Source: Mycolicibacterium rutilum
Lineage (GTDB): Bacteria > Actinomycetota > Actinomycetes > Mycobacteriales > Mycobacteriaceae
Direction of reading: 5' to 3'
Assembly (NCBI RefSeq): GCF_900108565.1
Contig: NZ_LT629971.1
Location: forward strand, 3,968,001 to 4,032,000
DNA length: 64,000 bases
The notes below the pieces were generated by a model. It saw only the letters and a program-made list of their open reading frames with translations. It made no database searches and had not been told where the DNA came from. The position numbers were made by a program, and so were the translations under genes. Of this stretch, positions 32,815-40,839 are shown one piece after another; the first letter of the stretch is position 1, and each line of letters opens with the position of its first letter.

Positions 32815-34039
32815 CAGGCCGAAGCATGCGGTCCACACCCGCGGCCAACAGAGCGGCCAGCACGCTCAGCATCAGCGCGTCACCGATCGCCCCTTCGATC
32901 GGCGCCCACGCGACGTAGGTGTCACTGTCGACCGGGCCCACCGCGAGCCGCCACACCGCGCTGACCACGTACGGAATGCGCAGCGCCAGCAGCGATGCCA
33001 ACCCGAACAACAGCATCGGCACCAGACCGGCCCTGGCCATCATCCGCAACCCCTCGGTGAACGCGGCGAACCGTGAGGTCACATCGTCGGCCACCCCGCC
33101 GACGGTCCGCACCACCGGTTTCGGCACCGCGCTCATCCGAGTCAGCCAGGGGTGGGCGGTCTTCGGCGGCGGGGCCAGTTTGTGTCCCAGCACCACCGCC
33201 CCCACGGTGATCCAGGCGAGCGGAACGATCACGACCGCGTCGATCGAGCCGAGCACGTCGAGGACCCAGGAGTTGACGGTGCGCACCGGTTGGGTCAGCG
33301 GGCCCAGCCGGTCGACCACGCCGTCGTAGAGCCCGGTCAGTTCGGCGACGACGACCCGGCTGGTCAACCAGTCCTTGGCCGCAGTCTTCTCCCCCTCGAT
33401 GTAGCCGGCGACGTTGGCCGACCAGTACACCTCGACAAGCGCACCGAGGATCGCGAAGCCGAGGAAGCGCCAACGTTTCTCGGCCCGGCCCAGGGCGAAT
33501 CGCAGCACCCAGGCCGCGAGCACCAGGCCGGCGACCAGGTACACGCTGTTGAGGAACACACGGCTGAAGTCCGGGCCGGTGCCGGTGCCGTAGAAGTCGA
33601 TCTGGTTGAACTCGTCGGTGCCGGCCTCGTTGACGAACTGACCCACGTCCCGCGTCAGCAGTCCCGCGCTGACGTAGACGGCGAAGAACGGGACGACCAT
33701 CGAGGTGGTGACATCGATGAGCCGACGTTCACGGCCGGTGGTCGCGTCGGCGGGCGCGGTGCCCGACGCCGCCCGCGCGGCATTGGGCAGATCGTTCCGT
33801 AGCACGTGCAGCATCGCGATCATCGCGACGAGGAACCCGAGTGGTGCAAAGATGACCAGGCCGTGCCCGAGCCAGTTGACATGATCGCTGACCTCGACCG
33901 CCGCCCACAGCGCCGCACCGCGAAACGCCATTCCGGCAAACGCGATGGCCAGAAGAACGGGCCAGTGCCGCAACAGAAGTCGGCCCGCCTCGGTCAGCAC
34001 GCCGACGGCATCACGCACGACTTCCCGCGCGGAGTTCAC
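32756..34039 (-). CDS. Multi-pass membrane protein of unknown function
   Basis: 427 residues from ATG 34039, with about six to eight hydrophobic helices (HWPVLLAIAFAGMAFRGAAL, HGLVIFAPLGFLVAMIAMLH, VFLNSVYLVAGLVLAAWVLR, DAVVIVPLAWITVGAVVLG, GLVPMLLFGLASLLALRIPY, ALMLSVLAALLAAG) separated by charged loops. The C-terminus is a Pro/Ala-rich tail. I recognise no transporter signature. It faces the three single-pass genes, and the last 59 bp overlap the third, so the four may form one cell-envelope unit; this is inference from position. Confidence 0.75.
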   Translation of the reverse strand: MNSAREVVRDAVGVLTEAGRLLLRHWPVLLAIAFAGMAFRGAALWAAVEVSDHVNWLGHGLVIFAPLGFLVAMIAMLHVLRNDLPNAARAASGTAPADATTGRERRLIDVTTSMVVPFFAVYVSAGLLTRDVGQFVNEAGTDEFNQIDFYGTGTGPDFSRVFLNSVYLVAGLVLAAWVLRFALGRAEKRWRFLGFAILGALVEVYWSANVAGYIEGEKTAAKDWLTSRVVVAELTGLYDGVVDRLGPLTQPVRTVNSWVLDVLGSIDAVVIVPLAWITVGAVVLGHKLAPPPKTAHPWLTRMSAVPKPVVRTVGGVADDVTSRFAAFTEGLRMMARAGLVPMLLFGLASLLALRIPYVVSAVWRLAVGPVDSDTYVAWAPIEGAIGDALMLSVLAALLAAGVDRMLRPVNLPAPQGNPAAPTTATPA

Positions 34040-34057
34040 ATCGCCAGCGTACCGGCG

Positions 34058-34891
34058 CTACGGGATGAGCCCTTGGCGCCGGGCCCGTGATACGGCTTCG
34101 TACCGGGTGTGGGTGCCCAATTTGGTCGCGGCGCTGCGCAGGTAGCTCTTCACGGTCTCCGGTTTGAGTGAAAGACGACTGGCCGCTTCGAGATTCGTGC
34201 AGCCGAGGGCGACCTGGGTGAGCACGTCGAGTTCCCGCGCTGTCAGCGCCGCAGCGGCCGGGTCGCCGTCGCCGCACAACCGGTCGGCCAGCCGGTGCAA
34301 CCGGGCGCGCAGCGGCCCATCGCTCTCGGCGGCCAGTCGGCGCAGTTCGGCGTGCACCTCGCGCACCGACTCGGTGCCCGCGGCGGTCGCCTGCCGGGCC
34401 TCCCGCAGTTTCACCCGCCGGTCCACCTCGTCGCGGATCCGCAGTTCGTCGGCGAGTCTGCGGGCCGACGACACCAGCAGCTCGGCGGCCTGGCCGGCCA
34501 CCGGCGCACCCGACCGGTAGGCCCCGTACAGAACCGCGCGGGCCACACCGTCGACCAGTACCGGCACCGCCACCACCGACTTGATGCCCTCCGACAGCAC
34601 CGGGGTGTCGTAATCGTGGGTGATCGTCGAGGCGCTGCGGTAGTCCGACACCGCCAACGGGCGGCCGGCGACCATGGTGGCCCCACCGAGCCCGGAGCTG
34701 GGTCGCACCACCAGTCCGCGCAACAACCCGGTCCGGGTCCCCACGAACTCGCTGAGCAACAGCGCGTCACCGGCCACCACGCCACCGAACAACACCGGCG
34801 GACCGCCGAGGGTGGCCAGCTGGCGCAATTCACCCCGCAGCGCGTCGGAATCGCGCGGCCGCAACGGCGCCGCGGGTGCCGGCACGGTCAT
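34058..34891 (-). CDS. GAF-type sensor with LuxR-type DNA-binding domain
   Basis: 277 residues from ATG 34891 (preceded by an in-frame GTG and an AAAGAGG ribosome site). The first 150 residues look like a GAF domain (SSGLGGATMVAGRPLAVSDY, GIKSVVAVPVLVDGVARAVL). A helical linker follows (RIRDEVDRRVKLREARQATA). The C-terminus is a LuxR HTH (LTARELDVLTQVALGCTNLE, LSLKPETVKSYLRSAATKLG). It is divergent from an acyl-CoA synthetase gene 53 bp away and probably regulates it. Confidence 0.85.
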   Translation of the reverse strand: MTVPAPAAPLRPRDSDALRGELRQLATLGGPPVLFGGVVAGDALLLSEFVGTRTGLLRGLVVRPSSGLGGATMVAGRPLAVSDYRSASTITHDYDTPVLSEGIKSVVAVPVLVDGVARAVLYGAYRSGAPVAGQAAELLVSSARRLADELRIRDEVDRRVKLREARQATAAGTESVREVHAELRRLAAESDGPLRARLHRLADRLCGDGDPAAAALTARELDVLTQVALGCTNLEAASRLSLKPETVKSYLRSAATKLGTHTRYEAVSRARRQGLIP

Positions 34892-34944
34892 CACCCTCTT
34901 TCGGGGGTAGCGGGTAAGCGAGTGTGACCCAGATCCTATCGGTC

Positions 34945-36642
34945 ATGAGCAACACCGACCGCTACCGCGAGGCCCGCGACCACCTCGTCGGCGTGATCAG
35001 CGACTACGACAAGGCCGTCGACACCTTCACCTGGCCGCGGATGCAGGGCACGTTCAACTGGGCGACGGACTGGTTCGACGTCATCGCCCGCGGAAACGGC
35101 CCCAACGACCGCGCGGCGCTGTGGATCGTCGAGCAGGACGGCAGCGAGCAGAAGGTCAGCTTCGCCGAGATGGCCGACCGGTCCGACCAGGTGGCGACCT
35201 GGTTGGCCGGACTTGGCGTCGGCAAGGGCGACCGCGTCATCCTGATGCTCGGCAACCAGGTCGAACTCTGGGAGGCGATGCTCGCGGTGGCCAAGCTCGG
35301 GGCGGTGATCATGCCGACCACGGCGGCGCTCGGGCCAGCCGACGTGGCCGACCGCATCGAGCGTGGCGGCGCCCGCGCCGTCATCGCCAACACCGACGAC
35401 ACCGCGAAGTTCGACGGCGTCGGCGGCGACATCCTTCGGGTCGTGGTGGGCGCGCCGGTACCCGGGTGGCACTCCTATGCCGACGCGGCCGCGACCGCCT
35501 CGGCAGGCCCGTTCACCGCGTGCACCGACATCGAGGACCCGATGCTGATCTACTTCACCTCGGGCACCACCAGCAGGCCCAAGCTCGTCGAGCACTCGCA
35601 GGTGTCCTACGCGGTCGGGCACATGTCGACGATGGCGTGGATCGGGGTCCGGCCCGGCGACGTCCACCTGGCGATCAGCTCTCCGGGGTGGGCCAAGCAT
35701 GCGTGGAGTTGCTTTTTCGCGCCGTGGATCGCCGAGGCGACGATCTTCGTCTACAACTACGGCCGGTTCGATGCGGCCGCGTTGCTCGGCCAACTCCGCC
35801 GCGCCGGCGTGTCGACCTTCTGTGCGCCACCGACGGTGTGGCGCATGCTCATTCAAACCGACCTCGGTGTCAGACCCGAAGGGCTGCGCGAGGTGCTCGG
35901 GGCGGGTGAGCCGCTCAACCCCGAGGTGATCAACGCCGTGGAGCGGGCCTGGGGGCTGACCATCCGCGACGGTTTCGGCCAGACCGAGACCACCCTGCAG
36001 ATCGGCAACACCCCCGGCCAACCGGTGAAGGCCGGGTCCATGGGCAGGCCGATGCCCGGCGTGCCGGTCGTCCTGGTCGACCCGCTCACCGGTGAACTCG
36101 CCGACGAGGGCGAGATCTGCCTGGACCTGTCCAGGGATCCGCTGAACCTGATGACCGGCTACCTCGGCGACCCCACGCGCAACGCGTCGGTGATGTCGGG
36201 CGGGTACTACCACACCGGTGATGTCGCGAGCCGTGACGGCGACGGATACATCACCTACATCGGCCGCACCGACGACGTGTTCAAGTCATCGGACTACAAG
36301 GTGTCTCCGTTCGAACTGGAGTCCGTGCTCATCGAGCATCCCGCCGTCGTCGAGGCCGCGGTGGTGCCCCAACCCGATGACACCCGGCTGGCGGTTCCCA
36401 AGGCCTACGTCGCGTTGGCCGACGGCTGGCCCGCCGACGCGGAGACCGCGCGGGTGATCATGGAGTACGCGCGCGACCATCTGGCCCCGTATCTCAAGGT
36501 GCGCCGCGTCGAGTTCCACGACCTGCCCAAGACCATCTCGGGCAAGATCCGGCGCGTCGAGCTGCGCAAGCGGGAGGAAGAAGCGCACCGGACGGGCGCC
36601 GCCCTCGACACGGAATACCGCTACGAGGATCTGCTGAGCTGA
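34945..36642 (+). CDS. AMP-binding acyl-CoA synthetase
   Basis: 565 residues from ATG 34945; GTG 34924 would add seven. The adenylation core is complete: P-loop YFTSGTTSRPK near residue 205, AEATIFVYNYGRFDAAALL, the motif DGFGQTETT, SGGYYHTGDVASRDGDGYIT and the hinge YIGRTDDVFKSSDYKVSPFE, with the catalytic Lys in TISGKIRRVELRK. It activates a carboxylic acid with ATP and loads it on CoA; the layout is like medium-chain or aryl acyl-CoA synthetases. Divergent from the GAF/LuxR gene. Confidence 0.9.
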   Translation: MSNTDRYREARDHLVGVISDYDKAVDTFTWPRMQGTFNWATDWFDVIARGNGPNDRAALWIVEQDGSEQKVSFAEMADRSDQVATWLAGLGVGKGDRVILMLGNQVELWEAMLAVAKLGAVIMPTTAALGPADVADRIERGGARAVIANTDDTAKFDGVGGDILRVVVGAPVPGWHSYADAAATASAGPFTACTDIEDPMLIYFTSGTTSRPKLVEHSQVSYAVGHMSTMAWIGVRPGDVHLAISSPGWAKHAWSCFFAPWIAEATIFVYNYGRFDAAALLGQLRRAGVSTFCAPPTVWRMLIQTDLGVRPEGLREVLGAGEPLNPEVINAVERAWGLTIRDGFGQTETTLQIGNTPGQPVKAGSMGRPMPGVPVVLVDPLTGELADEGEICLDLSRDPLNLMTGYLGDPTRNASVMSGGYYHTGDVASRDGDGYITYIGRTDDVFKSSDYKVSPFELESVLIEHPAVVEAAVVPQPDDTRLAVPKAYVALADGWPADAETARVIMEYARDHLAPYLKVRRVEFHDLPKTISGKIRRVELRKREEEAHRTGAALDTEYRYEDLLS

Positions 36643-36720
36643 ACCGGATGGCAAGATCCCGGCGGGACGTGACTGACTGAGCACTGTCGGCGCGGCACCG
36701 AGGTCACCGACGATGACGGC

Positions 36721-37377
36721 ATGCATGCGCAGATCGTGTTGTTCGACGGATTCGATCCGCTCGACGCCATAGCCCCGTACGAAGTCCTCGTCGCCGGTAG
36801 CGATTTCGTCGGGGGCGAGCTCGAGGTCGAACTCGTCTCCGCCGAGGGGCCGCGCCCGGTTGTCAGCGGTTCACGCGGCTTGGTGCTGCAAGCGACCGGC
36901 ACCCTCGATCCGGCCAAGCCCGGGTACGTCATCGTCGCGGGGGCGGTCGGCCCGCTCGACGGCGATCCGGACGAAGGCGCGGTCACGATCCCGGTACTGC
37001 TGGCCAGGTTCGGGGAGACCGCCGCTGTCCCGTTGATGCGCAAGGCTTTCGACAACCCTGACATCACCGTGGCGACGGTGTGCGGCGGTTCGCTGGCACT
37101 GGCCATGGCCGGACTGCTCGAGGGCCGCAACGCCAACACCCACCATCTGGGGATCGACGTGCTCGAGGCCACCGGTGTCACCCCGGTCCGGGCCCGTGTG
37201 GTCGACGACGGTGACCTCGTCAGTGCGGGGGGAGTCACCTCGGGCCTGGACCTTGCGCTGCACCTGCTCGACCGCAGTTACGGTCCCCGCGTTGCGTTGG
37301 CCGTCGAGGAGATGTTCGCCTACGAGCGTCGCGGCACCGTGTGGACCGCCACGGGCCGGGAACCGAAAACGTCATGA
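36721..37377 (+). CDS. DJ-1/PfpI family protein
   Basis: 218 residues from ATG 36721. The reactive cysteine is C121 (TVATVCGGSLALAMAG) with the partner acid E21 (APYEVLVAG) and His at 141-142 (NTHHLGIDVL). This is the isonitrile-hydratase/AraC-like branch of the DJ-1 superfamily, which covers hydratases, glyoxalases and chaperones. No HTH follows, so it is an enzyme or stress protein. Its stop overlaps the next gene by four bases. Confidence 0.85.
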   Translation: MHAQIVLFDGFDPLDAIAPYEVLVAGSDFVGGELEVELVSAEGPRPVVSGSRGLVLQATGTLDPAKPGYVIVAGAVGPLDGDPDEGAVTIPVLLARFGETAAVPLMRKAFDNPDITVATVCGGSLALAMAGLLEGRNANTHHLGIDVLEATGVTPVRARVVDDGDLVSAGGVTSGLDLALHLLDRSYGPRVALAVEEMFAYERRGTVWTATGREPKTS

Positions 37378-37691
37378 CCACAGAGCTGATCGGTGACTGG
37401 GACGTCCGCATCAAGACCCCCGTCGGATCCCTTCAGGTCGTGTACCGCTTCCTCGACGAGGCCGGAACCGTCGTCGGCACCGCCGATGGCAAAGCCGAGA
37501 CGGTGCCGCTGACCGACATAGTGATCACCGATAGCCTTGACGGACAACGGATTCAGTGGCGGCAATCGGTGACCAAGCCGATGCGGCTCAACCTCGAGTT
37601 CGACGTTCTGGTGCAGGGTGACCGGATGTCCGGTCATTCGCGTGCCGGTCGGTTGCCGCGCTCGGCCGTCTCAGGACTCCGGCGCCGCTGA
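37374..37691 (+). CDS. Small conserved hypothetical protein
   Basis: 105 residues from ATG 37374 (ATGA overlap with the DJ-1 gene). Beta-rich: ELIGDWDVRIKTPVGSLQVV, YRFLDEAGTVVGTADGKAET, SVTKPMRLNLEFDVLVQGDR and a positively charged end. It looks like a small lipocalin or calycin half barrel. The last 21 bp overlap a minus-strand gene. The tight coupling to DJ-1/PfpI suggests shared function, but nothing in the sequence names it. Confidence 0.65.
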   Translation: MTTELIGDWDVRIKTPVGSLQVVYRFLDEAGTVVGTADGKAETVPLTDIVITDSLDGQRIQWRQSVTKPMRLNLEFDVLVQGDRMSGHSRAGRLPRSAVSGLRRR

Positions 37692-37985
37692 GCGCTGTTC
37701 TGGTGCGGCCACGTCGGCCTCCCAGCGTTCGCGTCGTTGCCGGTCGGTCTGCTCCCACCACGGCGGCGTGCCCCGCTCGCCAAGCGCCACCTTCGCCGCC
37801 TGCACGCCCGCGCGTGCCGCCGGCTCCTCCGCGGTGCCCTTGGTGCGGCGCACCTCCCGGCGCCACGCCATCAGGATCTTGGTCAACTCGGCGCGGCGCG
37901 GCTCCGGGATGGCGGGATCGGTCGCGCGCCATCGTCGCCCGTTGACGATGATGTACCGGCCGTCGGGGGTGCGTTCCGGCGTCAC
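37671..37985 (-). CDS. Conserved actinobacterial small basic protein
   Basis: 104 residues from GTG 37985; ATG 38024 is an upstream option. The protein reads TPERTPDGRYIIVNGRRWRA, TDPAIPEPRRAELTKILMAW, RREVRRTKGTAEEP and GTPPWWEQTDRQRRERWEAD. It is Arg- and Trp-rich and probably binds nucleic acid or sits in the cytoplasm. The pattern is conserved in many actinobacteria, without known function. No signal or membrane helix. Convergent overlap of 21 bp with the DJ-1 operon. Confidence 0.7.
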   Translation of the reverse strand: MTPERTPDGRYIIVNGRRWRATDPAIPEPRRAELTKILMAWRREVRRTKGTAEEPAARAGVQAAKVALGERGTPPWWEQTDRQRRERWEADVAAPEQRSAAPES

Positions 37986-38077
37986 CCCCGCGATCGTACG
38001 AGGTGATCGCCCATATTCCGTCACATATTTCGTCGGCTCTGCGTTTTTGCCCGCCGATCCTCGGGTAAGTGCACCTC

Positions 38078-38212
38078 ATGACTTCCCCCGAACCGCCAGA
38101 GAACATCGACGATGCCGACGACACCGGTACGCCGGTGCCACCTGCTGCGCCCGCGTATTCGACGCAGCCACCCGAGGGCGTGCCCTCGGCCGACGACGAC
38201 ATCCGGTCGTAG
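38078..38212 (+). CDS. Small acidic, proline-rich protein
   Basis: 44 residues: ATG 38078, stop 38210-38212. The sequence is MTSPEPPENIDDADDTGTPV and PPAAPAYSTQPPEGVPSADD plus DIRS. It is acidic, disordered and lacks Cys and Lys. It lies between the basic small protein and RNase Z, whose stop codons are close by. A weak ribosome-binding site (GGGTAAG, 38063-38069) is upstream. Codon use is GC3-rich like the real genes, so I keep it, but it could be chance. Confidence 0.45.
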   Translation: MTSPEPPENIDDADDTGTPVPPAAPAYSTQPPEGVPSADDDIRS

Positions 38213-38217
38213 GCCGG

Positions 38218-39132
38218 TCAGCGGCGCGGGGGCACCGCGATCCGGGCGAGGTCCTCAGCCACCACGATGTCGCCGCCGTAGTGTTCAGCCGCCTCGTCGC
38301 GGTGCCGGGCTGCGTCGGGATACCGCTGCGAGAAGTGCGTTAGCACCAAGCGTCGCACGTTGCACTGGGCGGCCACCCGGCCGGCCTGACTGGCCGTCAA
38401 ATGCCCGTACTGCGCAGCCAATTCGGCATCCTCGTCCAGGAAGGTGGCCTCGATTACCAACAGGTCGGCGTCCTCGGCGAGCGCGAACACCGCGTCACAC
38501 ATGCGCGTGTCCATGATGAATGCGAACTTCTGGCCCGGTTTCGGCGCCGTCACGTCTGCCAACCGCACCCGGTGCGTTCCGGTGTCGAGGAACCCGTTGC
38601 GCTGCAACATCCCCACTACCGGGCCGGTGATGCCGTGGCGGGCGAGCAGTTCGGGAACGAAACGCCGGCCATCGGGTTCGACCAGTCGGTAACCGACCGC
38701 GTCGACAGGGTGGTCCAGGCCGCGAGCCTGCAGGACGCCGAAACTTCCCTCGGCGACAGGGCCGTCACCGCTGACCGGAAACTCGAGGAGATCGGCGCGC
38801 TCGTGAAAGACGCTGGCGTGCCGAAGACGGGCGAAGAATTCGCGGCCTGATTCGGGAAAGTAGGCGCGCACAGGGTGTTTCACGTCGTCGAGGGACAGGC
38901 GCTGCACCACGCCGGGCACGCCCAAACAGTGATCACCGTGGAAGTGCGTCAGACACAGCCTGGTTATCCGACTGGATGCGACACCGGCCAGCAGCATCTG
39001 CCGTTGCGTGCCCTCGCCCGGGTCGAACAGGAAACCCTCGTCGTCCCACATCAGTAGATAACCATTCTGGTTGCGATGCCGGGTCGGCACCTGGCTGGCC
39101 GTTCCGAGCACGACGAGTTCGCGATTCGACAC
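38218..39132 (-). CDS. rnz: Ribonuclease Z (MBL-fold tRNA 3'-processing nuclease)
   Basis: 304 residues from GTG 39132 with AAGAGG upstream; longer versions lack homology. The core is LVVLGTASQVPTRHRNQNGY, then FDPGEGTQRQ, the zinc motif THFHGDHCLG (H63, H65, D67, H68), IMDTRMCDAV with the bridging Asp, and VLTHFSQRY. This matches RNase Z, which cuts the 3' trailer of tRNA precursors. The 304-residue length equals the short bacterial form. No operon partner is apparent. Confidence 0.88.
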   Translation of the reverse strand: MSNRELVVLGTASQVPTRHRNQNGYLLMWDDEGFLFDPGEGTQRQMLLAGVASSRITRLCLTHFHGDHCLGVPGVVQRLSLDDVKHPVRAYFPESGREFFARLRHASVFHERADLLEFPVSGDGPVAEGSFGVLQARGLDHPVDAVGYRLVEPDGRRFVPELLARHGITGPVVGMLQRNGFLDTGTHRVRLADVTAPKPGQKFAFIMDTRMCDAVFALAEDADLLVIEATFLDEDAELAAQYGHLTASQAGRVAAQCNVRRLVLTHFSQRYPDAARHRDEAAEHYGGDIVVAEDLARIAVPPRR

Positions 39133-39169
39133 CTCTTGACAGTAGGCGTCGACTGTCAGCCGAGCTTTG

Positions 39170-39598
39170 TCACCGCCGCAGATCGGCAAGCGAATTGCGC
39201 AGACCGCCGTCGATGCGGATCTGAATCGCGGCCACGGCCAACATGATCGCAGCGGTGATCAGGTGCACCACTGCGTCGGTGATGTTGTTCGGGAACGTGA
39301 AGACGTAAGCGACCTGGTTGGAGAAGAACGCCCAGATCCCCGGCAGCGCACCGGCCACCGCGGCGGCAATCAGGTACAACACCGACCACGATTTCCGCAC
39401 CGCGAAGATCAGGCCGGGTCCGAACAGCGCGACCCCGGCGACCGCGTGCCAGCCGTTGTAGTCCATCCCGAGCACCTGGGCGGTCGGCGCATCGGGCCCG
39501 GTCGCGAAGCTGGGTTCGACGATGAAACCGATGACCGCCTGGATCAGGTGAAATCCGCAGATGACCACCAATCCGACCTGCGCGAAACTCCACTTCAT
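39170..39598 (-). CDS. DUF4383 family membrane protein
   Basis: 142 residues from ATG 39598. Four hydrophobic helices: QVGLVVICGFHLIQAVIGFI, GWHAVAGVALFGPGLIFAV, VLYLIAAAVAGALPGIWAFF and DAVVHLITAAIMLAVAAIQI. The spacing and the central GxxNxWH-like segment (DYNGWHAVAG) fit DUF4383, small actinobacterial membrane proteins of unknown function. It shares a 127-bp upstream region with the divergent MOSC gene, including the palindrome at 39639-39655. Confidence 0.8.
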   Translation of the reverse strand: MKWSFAQVGLVVICGFHLIQAVIGFIVEPSFATGPDAPTAQVLGMDYNGWHAVAGVALFGPGLIFAVRKSWSVLYLIAAAVAGALPGIWAFFSNQVAYVFTFPNNITDAVVHLITAAIMLAVAAIQIRIDGGLRNSLADLRR

Positions 39599-39638
39599 GC
39601 GGGCTCCTCCGAGTGTTCGTCGGTAGCGTCCCGCCGAA

Positions 39639-39655
39639 TACTACGCTCAGTAGTA
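39639..39655. promoter_or_regulatory. Palindrome between DUF4383 and MOSC genes
   Basis: TACTAC (39639-39644) and GTAGTA (39650-39655) are exact reverse complements around GCTCA. The site lies 40 bp upstream of the DUF4383 start and 70 bp upstream of the MOSC start. A 17-bp palindrome of this sort is typical of TetR-type operators; the regulator is not encoded nearby. Confidence 0.5.
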
Positions 39656-39725
39656 GTCGCTTGTGAAGGCTCTGGTTGCGATATTCGGGCGGCGATGTCG
39701 GCCCGACTGCCGCTACCCTGTGCGG

Positions 39726-40391
39726 ATGGCGAATGTGCTGTCGGTGAACGTGGCCCGAGCGCGAGTCAATCCCGACGCGCCCTCGCGATCGACCGGTATC
39801 GACAAGGTCCCCGTCGACGGGGGGGTCGCGGTCAGTGCCCCCGGCCCGATGCGTGGCGGGCGCGGCAGCGGACTGGCCGGCGACACGATCGGCAACCAGA
39901 AGCTGCACGGCGGCGACGACCAGGCGGTCTACGTCTTTGCGCGAGAAGACCTGGACGACTGGGAGACTCAGCTGGGCCGTCCGCTGCGCAACGGCATGTT
40001 CGGTGAGAACCTGACGACGACCGGAATCGACGTCACCCGTACGAAGATCGGCGAGCGGTGGCGAATCGGCGCCGACGGGCCGCTGCTGGAAGTTTCCGCG
40101 CCGCGCACGCCGTGTCGGACGTTCTCCGCGTTCCTGCAGATCGACGGCTGGATCAAGACATTCACCGCGGCCGGGAAACCCGGCGCCTACCTTCGAGTGA
40201 TCTCGCCGGGCGTCGTGAAAGCCGGCGACGAGATCACCGTCGAACACCGACCCGACCACGATGTGACGATCGGGCTGGTGTTCCGCGCCCGCATGACCGA
40301 TGGTTCACTGTTACCGGAACTACTGGCCGCAGAAGCGCTTTCGGCCGAACTCAAAGCCTACGTGGCCAAGAAGATCGCGAAGAGCGCCTGA
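39726..40391 (+). CDS. MOSC domain-containing protein (YiiM type)
   Basis: 221 residues from ATG 39726. MOSC landmarks are GIDKVPVDGGVAV, GLAGDTIGNQKLHGGDDQAV with HGG and DD, FGENLTTTGIDV and the conserved cysteine in SAPRTPCRTFSAF. MOSC proteins bind sulfur or molybdenum cofactor; YiiM reduces N-hydroxylated compounds. The C-terminal 40 residues are a helical extension typical of YiiM. Its promoter region is shared with the DUF4383 gene. Another short MOSC protein is at 47574-48008. Confidence 0.85.
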   Translation: MANVLSVNVARARVNPDAPSRSTGIDKVPVDGGVAVSAPGPMRGGRGSGLAGDTIGNQKLHGGDDQAVYVFAREDLDDWETQLGRPLRNGMFGENLTTTGIDVTRTKIGERWRIGADGPLLEVSAPRTPCRTFSAFLQIDGWIKTFTAAGKPGAYLRVISPGVVKAGDEITVEHRPDHDVTIGLVFRARMTDGSLLPELLAAEALSAELKAYVAKKIAKSA

Positions 40392-40393
40392 GG

Positions 40394-40642
40394 TCAGTGC
40401 ACCTCACCGGTCGTGTTCGTATAGGGCGCAGTCGTGAACGGGGGCACGGCAACCGACGTCTCCGGGGCCGACGGCGCGGTGGTCTTTGTCGACGTCTCAC
40501 CGGTGGTGATCTCGGGCTGCGCGACGACCGCCGGTGCCTGCTGGGCGACCGACTCCTCGAGCGCCACGGTGAGCGCACCCATCGCCAGCAGCGCGCCGCC
40601 GCCGAACATGGCCAGCATCAACTTGATTCGCTTCGTAGTCAC
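40394..40642 (-). CDS. Small exported or membrane-anchored protein
   Basis: 82 residues from GTG 40642 with GGAGTGGG upstream; ATG 40657 would add five. One hydrophobic segment (LMLAMFGGGALLAMGALTVA) is followed by a Thr/Pro/Ala-rich tail (EITTGETSTKTTAPSAPETS, FTTAPYTNTTGEVH). It could be a signal anchor or a cleaved signal peptide. No cysteines. Function unknown; convergent with the MOSC gene (2-bp gap). Confidence 0.6.
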   Translation of the reverse strand: MTTKRIKLMLAMFGGGALLAMGALTVALEESVAQQAPAVVAQPEITTGETSTKTTAPSAPETSVAVPPFTTAPYTNTTGEVH

Positions 40643-40839
40643 GTGCACCCACTCCATCGGTATGGTCAGCAAACGCGTGCATATTCGACACCGTGCCGGT
40701 CCGCTGAATCCGGCACTGGCGTATACGAATCCGACAACCGCCTGCGGAAACCAAACATTCCCGATCCGCACGAACTTTCTCAACCGAATTTTCGGCAGGC
40801 TTCCCGCCTGAGGCGAGCCGACAGTCCTAGAGTCATCAC

